A DNA stretch of 64,000 nucleotides, from positions 5,952,001-6,016,000 of the forward strand of contig NZ_CP109496.1 in assembly GCF_036231355.1 (NCBI RefSeq). The letters are read 5' to 3'. The notes beneath the pieces are model-generated. The model was not told where the DNA came from. It ran no database searches and saw nothing but the letters and a program-made list of their open reading frames with translations. This DNA comes from Streptomyces sp. NBC_01431. GTDB taxonomy: Bacteria > Actinomycetota > Actinomycetes > Streptomycetales > Streptomycetaceae. This document shows positions 58,537-64,000 of the stretch, piece after piece. A program made the position numbers and the translations under genes. The first letter of the stretch is position 1, and each line of letters starts with the position of its first letter.

Positions 58537-59202
58537 GTGACCGCACCTCTGACACCGCCTCCCCAGCAGCCGCCGGACAACGACCCGTGGCAGACGCACA
58601 CCGGGAGCTCGCACCCCGGGCCCGTCGAGGAGGTACCCGCAGTGAAGAAGGACGTGCGGGACGCGGTGCTCATCGCCCTCGTGGTGACGCTGACCGGCGT
58701 GGTGCTCGGGCTGCTGTGGCTCTGGCTGGCGCCCCGGGTGCCGCTGATCGCCGACGACAAGGCCGTCTTCCTCAAGGACACCGAGGGGGAGGAGGCGATC
58801 GGCGGCGACGGAACGTTCATCTTGCTCGCGCTCGGCCTCGGCGCCCTCACCGCCGGTGCGGTCTTCCTGTTCCGCAGGCGCGGCGGCATCGCGGTGGTCC
58901 TCGGCCTCGCGGTCGGCGCCCTGCTCGGCTCCGTGCTCGCCTGGCGCCTGGGCATCTGGCTCGGGCCCAACCAGGACGTGGTGGCGGCGGCCAAGGCGGC
59001 CGGCAAGGGCGTCACCTTCGACGCCCCGCTCAAGCTCAACGCCAAGGGCGCGCTGCTGACCTGGCCGTTCGCCGCGATGGCCGTCCACCTGGGCCTCACC
59101 GCGCTGTTCGGGCCGCGCGACCCGGAACCGGAGTGGGTGCCGGGACCCATGGACGAGATCGGACCGCTCGACTCCGGATCCTCCGGCTCATCGCGGCCGT
59201 AG
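58537..59202 (+). CDS. DUF2567-like membrane protein
   Basis: 221 aa. Pro/Gln-rich cytoplasmic N-terminus (residues 1-40), then four transmembrane segments: DAVLIALVVTLTGVVLGLLWLWLAP, TFILLALGLGALTAGAVFLF, GIAVVLGLAVGALLGSVLAWRLG and LLTWPFAAMAVHLGLTALFG. The arrangement and the APRVPLI and LGIWLGPNQD segments fit the DUF2567 family, which I assign with moderate certainty. It follows the ABC genes by 34 bp but may have its own leaderless promoter. Function unknown. Confidence 0.75.
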   Translation: MTAPLTPPPQQPPDNDPWQTHTGSSHPGPVEEVPAVKKDVRDAVLIALVVTLTGVVLGLLWLWLAPRVPLIADDKAVFLKDTEGEEAIGGDGTFILLALGLGALTAGAVFLFRRRGGIAVVLGLAVGALLGSVLAWRLGIWLGPNQDVVAAAKAAGKGVTFDAPLKLNAKGALLTWPFAAMAVHLGLTALFGPRDPEPEWVPGPMDEIGPLDSGSSGSSRP

Positions 59203-59222
59203 GGCGACGGCGGCCCGGGGCG

Positions 59223-59297
59223 CTATGCGGGCCGCCTCCCGTGGTTGGCCCGGCCCTTCTTGACGCGCCACTTGCGCTTGCGGGTCCGCTTCGACAT
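59223..59297 (-). CDS. Ribosomal protein bL37 (24 aa, actinobacterial)
   Basis: A 24-residue, highly basic protein beginning SKRTRKRKWRVKKGR and ending ANHGRRPA. This agrees with bL37, a tiny large-subunit protein found by cryo-EM in mycobacterial ribosomes, whose homologues end in ANHG-K/R-RP. Start ATG 59297 has GGGAGGT 7 nt upstream; stop TAG at 59225-59223. Too short for common gene callers. Its SD lies in a long hairpin (59302-59342). It is the last gene after ybaK on the minus strand. Confidence 0.9.
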   Translation of the reverse strand: MSKRTRKRKWRVKKGRANHGRRPA

Positions 59298-59301
59298 GGG
59301 C

Positions 59302-59342
59302 GTACCTCCCGTTCTCGGGTTGTAGCCGAGGACGGGAGGTAC
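59302..59342 (-). promoter_or_regulatory. 17-bp hairpin sequestering the bL37 Shine-Dalgarno
   Basis: Plus-strand arms are 59302-59318 and 59326-59342, complementary except at one position, with a 7-nt loop. In the minus-strand RNA the 3' arm contains the GGGAGGU ribosome-binding site of bL37, 4 nt before the AUG. It lies 24 bp after the ybaK stop and may equally act as an attenuator or terminator. Confidence 0.75.
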
Positions 59343-59365
59343 GTCGAGCCCCTGGGCGCGGGCTC

Positions 59366-59860
59366 TTACCCGCGCCCGATCGGAGCCAGTACGGCGTCGG
59401 TGAGGGCCGCCAGATCCGCGGGGGACAGCTCGACCTCCAAGCCGCGGCGGCCCGCCGAGACGCAGATCGTCGGATGCCCGGACGCCGAGTCGTCCAGGAC
59501 CGTGCGCAGCTTCTTGCGCTGGCCCAGCGGGGAGATGCCACCCCGCACGTAGCCGGTGGTGCGCTCGGCCGCCGCCGGATCGGCCATCGCCGCCCGCTTG
59601 CCGCCGACCGCCGAGGCCAGTGCCTTCAGATCGAGCGAGCCCGCCACCGGGACCACCGCCACCGTCAGCTCGCCGTCCACGTCGGCGACCAGCGTCTTGA
59701 AGACCCGCTCGGCACTCACCCCGAGGGCCTGCGCCGCTTCCTCCCCGTACGAGGCGGCCGCCGGGTCGTGTTCGTAGGCGTGCACGGTGAACGCCGTGCC
59801 CGCCCGGGTCAGCGCGACCGTCGCCGGGGTCCCCGCGGACTGCTGCTTCTTCTTGGCCAA
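59366..59860 (-). CDS. ybaK: Cys-tRNA(Pro) deacylase YbaK
   Basis: 164 aa editing-domain protein that hydrolyses mischarged Cys-tRNA-Pro. Begins AKKKQQSAGTPATVALTRAG, then FTVHAYEHDP, SAERVFKTLVADVDGELTVAVVPV (catalytic Lys in FKTL near residue 55), LDLKALASAVGGKRAAMADPAAAERTTGYVRGGISPLGQRKKL. TTG 59860 is the start: GGAGGG lies 6 nt upstream, and no later Met codon leaves an intact domain. It starts 17 bp after the LON-domain gene stops. Confidence 0.92.
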   Translation of the reverse strand: MAKKKQQSAGTPATVALTRAGTAFTVHAYEHDPAAASYGEEAAQALGVSAERVFKTLVADVDGELTVAVVPVAGSLDLKALASAVGGKRAAMADPAAAERTTGYVRGGISPLGQRKKLRTVLDDSASGHPTICVSAGRRGLEVELSPADLAALTDAVLAPIGRG

Positions 59861-59877
59861 GGCGGCCCTCCGGTCGG

Positions 59878-60654
59878 TCAGTTGGGGCTGGTGGGGGCGC
59901 GGGTCAGGTCCACCGCCGGGAGCGAGGGGAGGTGGCGGATGACCGCGGTCTCCTGGCGCAGCAGGTGCAGTTCCTCGCGCAGCCGCGTCGCGGTGTCGGG
60001 GGCCTGGAGCAGGCGCTGCTTGGCCGGGACGTCCAGGACCGCGGCGGCGGCGACCAGGTAGGACACCACCGACGGCTCGTCGGGGAGGTCCGCGGTACCG
60101 GCGAGCGAGCGCTCGCGGGCCCCGGCGAGCCGCTTCTGGTACGAGCGGAAGGCGCGCAGGACGCCCTCGGCGAGCGCGCCCGCCTCCTCGCCCGACTCCT
60201 CCGGAATCTCCTCGATCTCGGCCGTCAGATACGGCCCGCTCGCGTCGACCGACAGGATGCGCACCCGGGTCGTGCCCGTGGCGAGCACCTCGAAGCTGCC
60301 GTCCGAGCGCTCCCGGATGGTGGCCGCGTCCGCGACGCAGCCCACCCGGTGGAAGGCCTGGATCGGGTCGGGGCCGAAGCCGGCCGCCGGTCCCTTCTCG
60401 GGCTGCGCGGTCTGGTCGGGCAGACCGGGTGCGGTCGGCGCGACCTCGCGGCCGTCCCGGATCGCCACGACGGCGAAGCGGCGCGGCTCGTCGCCGGCTT
60501 CGTCGGGCGCGGCGGAGCCGGATCCGTCGGTGCCGGTCTTCAGCAGATCGCGCATCATGGCGCGATAACGCTCCTCGAAGATGTTCAGCGGCAGGACGAG
60601 CCCGGGGAACAGAACCGAGTTGAGCGGGAAGAGTGGGAGGCGTGCGGTGGTCAC
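59878..60654 (-). CDS. LON peptidase N-terminal (substrate-binding) domain protein
   Basis: 258 aa. Single LON N-terminal domain: RLPLFPLNSVLFPGLVLPLNIFEERYRAMMRDLL at the start, RFAVVAIRDGREV, VGCVADAATIRERSDGSFEVLATGTTRVRIL and a helical C-terminal part. No AAA+ or protease domain follows, so it is an LON-substrate-binding stand-alone protein of unknown role. GTG 60654 begins 5 nt after the upstream gene stops, so translation is likely coupled. Confidence 0.9.
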   Translation of the reverse strand: MTTARLPLFPLNSVLFPGLVLPLNIFEERYRAMMRDLLKTGTDGSGSAAPDEAGDEPRRFAVVAIRDGREVAPTAPGLPDQTAQPEKGPAAGFGPDPIQAFHRVGCVADAATIRERSDGSFEVLATGTTRVRILSVDASGPYLTAEIEEIPEESGEEAGALAEGVLRAFRSYQKRLAGARERSLAGTADLPDEPSVVSYLVAAAAVLDVPAKQRLLQAPDTATRLREELHLLRQETAVIRHLPSLPAVDLTRAPTSPN

Positions 60655-60659
60655 AACGC

Positions 60660-61697
60660 TCAAGCGTAATGGCCGCCGGACCGGGCTTGTCCGGGCTTCG
60701 CCCGCTCCCGCCCCCACGGCATGCCCGCGGCGACCTCGGTTCCCACGAACTCACGTAGTTCCAGGAACTGGCCCAGCGGATCGGCGGCCAGATGCAGCCA
60801 CGGAAAAGACGTCGCGTACGGCCCGATACGCCGGAATTCCTCCAGCGTTTCCGGCCACCGCCCGCGAATGGCGAGGACGTACGCGAGCAGGTTGCGGACC
60901 TCGGCCGGCCACGGGTCGCCCGTCTCGTAGGCGGCGGACAGTTCGATGGCGAGGTCGGCCGCCGCGTCGATGCGCTCGTACGGGATCGCCCGGCCGGCGC
61001 CGCCCACCAGGTAGGCGAAGGCCGCGCGGGCCGGGAGCGCGCGGATCAGGGAGCCCGGCAGCGAGTCCTCGGCGGCCCGCTCGGCGAAGTCGAAGCACTC
61101 GCGGTGCGAGCCGTACCACTGGGCGGAGAGGTACTGCAGCGCCGCCACGTGGCAGCCGTAGTGGTGCGAGGAACGGCGTATGGCCTCGCCCCACAGTTCC
61201 TCGAAGACGGTGTGCGGTGCGTGGGTGCCGCGGGCGTGGTCGAGGGCGATCCGCCAGGGCACCGGGTCGGCCGGGTCGCCGTCCGCCGCCGAGTGGATCA
61301 GTGGGGCCACCTCGCGCAGCCGCTCGGCGCGGGCCGGTGAGCCCCAGGCCTGGACGATCGCCAGCTCGGCCTTGACGAGCAGGGCGTCCGGGTCGCGGGG
61401 CGCGGCCGCCAGCCAGTCGGCGAGCCAGTCCGGTCTGCTGACCGCGAAGGCCGCGAGCCGCACCGTGTAGCGGTCGCGGTTCTCCCACTCGGCCAGTTCG
61501 CGGGTGACGGCGAGCAGTTTCGCCGCCGCCCCGTACTCACCGAGCGCCGCCGAGACCAGCACGGGAGCGAGCCGGGCGTCGGGGGCGTCGAGCAGCACTT
61601 CTCGGCCATCCGGCAGCCCGGCGGCGAGGTGGGGCGTATGCCTGGCCCGCCGTGCGGTGCGGATCAGCGCGGATACGAAAGTCATGGTGTGGACCAT
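60660..61697 (-). CDS. Conserved helical-repeat protein, function unknown
   Basis: 345 aa, all-alpha in appearance: repeated helix pairs such as PVLVSAALGEYGAAAKLLAVTRELAEWENR, WLADWLAAAPRDPDALLVKAELAIVQAWGS and LRNLLAYV-like segments, reminiscent of TPR solenoids. No catalytic motif. ATG 61697 or ATG 61685 could start it; neither has an SD. Polycistronic with the LON-domain, ybaK and perhaps bL37 genes. Function not recognised. Confidence 0.75.
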   Translation of the reverse strand: MVHTMTFVSALIRTARRARHTPHLAAGLPDGREVLLDAPDARLAPVLVSAALGEYGAAAKLLAVTRELAEWENRDRYTVRLAAFAVSRPDWLADWLAAAPRDPDALLVKAELAIVQAWGSPARAERLREVAPLIHSAADGDPADPVPWRIALDHARGTHAPHTVFEELWGEAIRRSSHHYGCHVAALQYLSAQWYGSHRECFDFAERAAEDSLPGSLIRALPARAAFAYLVGGAGRAIPYERIDAAADLAIELSAAYETGDPWPAEVRNLLAYVLAIRGRWPETLEEFRRIGPYATSFPWLHLAADPLGQFLELREFVGTEVAAGMPWGRERAKPGQARSGGHYA

Positions 61698-61869
61698 TGA
61701 AATCCGCAGGTGGGAGCCACGCCAGGGGGGTCACTGTGAAGCTTCTGTATCGGTGGTGAGGGTTGTACGGCGCGAAGTCAAGGCCCGGCAAATTCGGCCG
61801 CCGACGGCCCGTGGAGGTGTCCGCGCCGGCCCCGCGAAATGGTGCCGCGCGATGTTCCCGCGCCCCAAC

Positions 61870-63474
61870 TCACCCTCTGCGCAAGAGCCGTGAGGCCCCG
61901 GCCGCCACCGTCGTCGCCAGGATCCAGCCCAGCATGATCAGCAGGGCCGCCCCCCACTGCCACGCGCCGGTGAGTTTCCAGTAGCCGTCCTGGCCCAGGT
62001 TGATCACGGGGATGAGGAGGTCGAGCGCGTAGAGCGGTGCGTTCCACTGGGGGTGCTCGTCGGCCTTGATCGGCTGGGGGTCGTAGTGCGAGAAGGCGAG
62101 CGTGCCCGCCGCCCACAGGACCGCCATCCACAGCGCGGCCCGGCCCGGCCGGTAGCCGTACGCCACCGTCAGGTCCTGGAGCACCCCCCACGCCTTCGCG
62201 GCCAGCGGCAGCGTCTCGCGGCGCCGGCGCTGCTTGGCCAGCAGCACCTCGCGGGCGTCGGAGTCCTCGCCGCTGTTGCGCAGCACCGCCGCGAGGCGCT
62301 CGTACGGCTCCGGGGCGTACTCGGGGGTCGCCGCCGTCACCCAGTCGAGCCGTTCGGCCAGCGTGAAGGTGCCGATCGGAATGAGGTTCTCGTAGGCGAA
62401 GCCGTTCATCGCCAGGTTGCCCGGCCCCGGCCAGCTGTCCGCCATGTCGACCAGGTTCACCACCCGGGCGCCGGACAGCACCACCTTGCCGCGCTCCGGG
62501 CGCTGACCGGTGAAGCGCAGCTCCGGGGTCTGGATGCGGCGCAGCGACAGCTCCTGGGAATCGGTCAGGACGATCCGGGACTGCGCGAGGTCCACCGCGT
62601 CCCCGAACCGCCCGTCGTCAAGGCGAAGCCCGCCCCGGCATTCGAACGGCTGAATAAGGGTGCCCCGCACGGGCGTGTTGGTGTAGTTCGTCCCGTACGG
62701 CGGTGTGGTGCCCGCCTCGTTGCCGCTCGGGTAGACCGCCGCCGAGGTCAGATACAGGGTGCGCTCGACGGTCAGCTGCGGGGCGTTGAGCGCCCGCTGG
62801 CCGTCCGGGTTGATCAGCCTGCTGCCGCGCAGGCTCAGGGTCACACCGACCTTGGCGGCCCGCAGGCTCACCTCCCCGTACGACTCGATCAGGTCGGCCT
62901 GGAGGTCCTGGGCGACGGAGAGCCCGTCGGCCGCGATCGCCCGGCCCCTGCGGTCGGCGTGCACCACGACCTGGCTGAGCAGGAGGTCGGTGCCGATGTG
63001 CGCGTCGGTCAGCCGGATGCCGCCGGCGACCCGGCAGCGCGGCAGGTGCAGATCGCCCTCGGTGGTCAGCCGGGCCGCCTCGACCCGCGGAATCGCGCAG
63101 CTCACCAGGCGCAGCGTGGTGAAGTGCGCCTCGGGGAGCAGCAGTTCGTTCTCGAAGCGGCAGTTGTTCAGCTCGACGTACGGGGTGACGGTGCCGCCCG
63201 ACAGGTTCAGCGTGCCGGTGATCTGCACCCCGTTGAGCTTGAGCGCCGCGACCCGGCCCGGCAGCGCCGGCGGCCCGCTGAGCAGCAGGAGCGCCACCAC
63301 CCTGGCCCGCACGCTGCGCTCGGGGCCCCAGGGACGGACCGAAAACGGATCGTCGCGCACCGGATTGCGGGTGCGCAGATCGTACGTACTGCCGTTGCGG
63401 AAGGCCTGCCACAGTCCCAGCTCCGCCGGACTGAGCCAGTCCGGCGCCTCCCCGACATCGGGCGCTTCGGTCAA
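61870..63474 (-). CDS. Beta-helix-like membrane protein (often annotated membrane-associated oxidoreductase)
   Basis: 534 aa. TTG 63474 is chosen for GAGGGGGACGGCA upstream. The N-terminus (APDWLSPAELGLWQAFRNGSTYDLR) is followed by about 350 residues of short strand repeats (LKLNGVQITGTLNLSGGTVTPYVELNNCRFENELLLPEAHFTTLRLVSCAIPRVEAARLTTEGDLHLPRCRVAGGIRLTDAHIG), like pentapeptide or right-handed beta helices. A basic helical segment (AREVLLAKQRRRRETLPLAAKAW) leads to two C-terminal transmembrane helices. No nucleotide-binding motif is visible, so the usual oxidoreductase label is doubtful. Divergent from hisD. Confidence 0.8.
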   Translation of the reverse strand: MTEAPDVGEAPDWLSPAELGLWQAFRNGSTYDLRTRNPVRDDPFSVRPWGPERSVRARVVALLLLSGPPALPGRVAALKLNGVQITGTLNLSGGTVTPYVELNNCRFENELLLPEAHFTTLRLVSCAIPRVEAARLTTEGDLHLPRCRVAGGIRLTDAHIGTDLLLSQVVVHADRRGRAIAADGLSVAQDLQADLIESYGEVSLRAAKVGVTLSLRGSRLINPDGQRALNAPQLTVERTLYLTSAAVYPSGNEAGTTPPYGTNYTNTPVRGTLIQPFECRGGLRLDDGRFGDAVDLAQSRIVLTDSQELSLRRIQTPELRFTGQRPERGKVVLSGARVVNLVDMADSWPGPGNLAMNGFAYENLIPIGTFTLAERLDWVTAATPEYAPEPYERLAAVLRNSGEDSDAREVLLAKQRRRRETLPLAAKAWGVLQDLTVAYGYRPGRAALWMAVLWAAGTLAFSHYDPQPIKADEHPQWNAPLYALDLLIPVINLGQDGYWKLTGAWQWGAALLIMLGWILATTVAAGASRLLRRG

Positions 63475-63509
63475 TGCCGTCCCCCTCGCCGTCCACCCTG
63501 ACAGGAGTA

Positions 63510-63531
63510 ACGCTAGTGCCCGGGGGTGACA
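63510..63531 (-). promoter_or_regulatory. Weak candidate promoter of the beta-helix-like gene
   Basis: Minus strand TGTCAC (63531-63526), 10 bp, TAGCGT (63515-63510). It has PafBC-like spacing, but only TGTCA of the upstream box matches. The start would be near 63503, 29 nt before TTG 63474. Confidence 0.25.
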
Positions 63532-63551
63532 GCGGGTGACGTCCGGGTTGC

Positions 63552-63568
63552 GTATCAGCCACTGATAC
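63552..63568. promoter_or_regulatory. Perfect dyad GTATCAG-CCA-CTGATAC upstream of hisD
   Basis: A 17-bp perfect inverted repeat with a 3-bp centre, 42 bp before the hisD start. It lies between divergent genes and looks like a dimeric repressor site. No regulator is identified. Confidence 0.5.
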
Positions 63569-63609
63569 AGGCGTCCAGTGCTTACGAGCCGTCTGAGAGA
63601 ATTGGATAC

Positions 63610-64000
63610 GTGATCTCCCGAATCGATCTGCGCGGCAACACCCTCCCCGAGGGTGGCGCCCTGCGCGACCTGCTGCCCCGTGCCGAGTTCGACGTGGAAG
63701 CCGCCCTGGAGAAGGTGCGGCCCATCTGCGAGGACGTGCATCATCGCGGCACGGCGGCGCTCATCGAGTACGCGGAGAAGTTCGACGGCGTGCGCCTCAC
63801 CGAGGTGCGGGTGCCCGCCGAGGCGCTCAAGGAAGCCCTGGAACAGCTCGACCCGCAGGTCAGGGCCGCTCTGGAGGAGTCGATCCGGCGCGCCCGCATC
63901 GTCCACCGCGAGCAGCGCCGCGCCGAGCACACCACGCAGGTCGTGCCCGGTGGCACCGTGACCGAGAAGTGGGTGCCGGTCGAGCGCGTGGGTCTGTACG
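63610..64000 (+). CDS. hisD: Histidinol dehydrogenase HisD, N-terminal part (cut by window edge)
   Basis: 130 codons visible from GTG 63610. ISRIDLRGNTLPEGGALRDLLPRAEFDVEAALEKVRPICEDVHHRGTAALIEYAEKFDGV is the N-terminal region of actinobacterial HisD, and VTEKWVPVERVGLY leads into the NAD-binding part. HisD catalyses the last two oxidations of histidine synthesis. There is no SD, so a leaderless start is possible. The other his genes would lie downstream, outside the window. Confidence 0.92.
   Translation, partial: MISRIDLRGNTLPEGGALRDLLPRAEFDVEAALEKVRPICEDVHHRGTAALIEYAEKFDGVRLTEVRVPAEALKEALEQLDPQVRAALEESIRRARIVHREQRRAEHTTQVVPGGTVTEKWVPVERVGLY

Overview
The window is high-GC DNA with gene content and order typical of the Streptomyces chromosomal core. 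Indicators are the actinobacterial dcw cluster (rsmH-ftsL-ftsI-murE-murF-mraY-murD-ftsW-murG-ftsQ-ftsZ-ylmD-ylmE-sepF-ylmG-divIVA), a DivIVA with a long Gly/Pro/Met/Gln linker, many GTG and TTG starts, SAV_6107-type HEPN and DUF3040 proteins, and an ileS controlled by a translational T-box. I see no prophage, insertion sequence, CRISPR array, rRNA, tRNA or biosynthetic gene cluster. Most of the interest lies in small genes and regulatory DNA.

Layout. 1-5.2 kb: the 5' end of thiO under a TPP riboswitch (minus strand), a ferredoxin-reductase-like flavoprotein, an Rv2175c-type DNA-binding protein, thiE, metF and a membrane protein with a Tyr/Gln/Pro-rich tail. 5.2-11.3 kb (minus): a CrtI-like oxidoreductase with a DUF4126 membrane protein, then an operon of a degenerate ABC ATPase, a YhgE/Pip membrane protein and a TetR regulator; a TetR-type operator lies inside the operon promoter. 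11.4-13.6 kb (plus): a HEPN protein, a SAM methyltransferase and DUF3040. 13.8-19.3 kb (minus): a moxR-DUF58-transglutaminase operon and a beta-carbonic anhydrase. 19.5-37.5 kb (plus): the dcw cluster, with tight 1-4 bp overlaps from rsmH to murD and a strong terminator after divIVA. 37.7-41.1 kb (minus): ileS and its T-box leader. 41.4-46.2 kb (plus): a DksA/TraR-like protein with an H1-like Lys/Ala arm, lspA, rluD, a GNAT and a Na+/H+ antiporter. 46.3-55.1 kb: mscS-like, dienelactone hydrolase, DsbA-like, a membrane protein, DUF2252, dnaE and a small protein. 55.3-59.2 kb (plus): an NYN-domain protein, a two-gene ABC transporter and a DUF2567-like protein. 59.2-63.5 kb (minus): the 24-residue ribosomal protein bL37, ybaK, a LON-domain protein, a helical-repeat protein and a beta-helix-like membrane protein. 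The 5' end of hisD (plus) ends the window.

Function. The core is peptidoglycan precursor synthesis (murE/F/D/G, mraY), septal synthesis (ftsI, ftsW), divisome assembly (ftsL, ftsQ, ftsZ, sepF) and polar growth (divIVA). It is flanked by translation (ileS, rluD, ybaK, bL37), replication (dnaE) and lipoprotein processing (lspA).

Noteworthy signals: (i) four promoters with the geometry of the PafBC/RecA-NDp DNA-damage promoter (TGTCRGTG-N8-TAnnnT), before dnaE, the HEPN gene, the Rv2175c-like gene and the CrtI-like gene; (ii) bL37 with its Shine-Dalgarno buried in a 17-bp hairpin; (iii) an ABC ATPase with every catalytic motif altered, paired with YhgE and TetR; (iv) a DksA-like zinc finger lacking its fourth cysteine; (v) several start codons with a -10 hexamer exactly 6 nt upstream, suggesting leaderless mRNAs.
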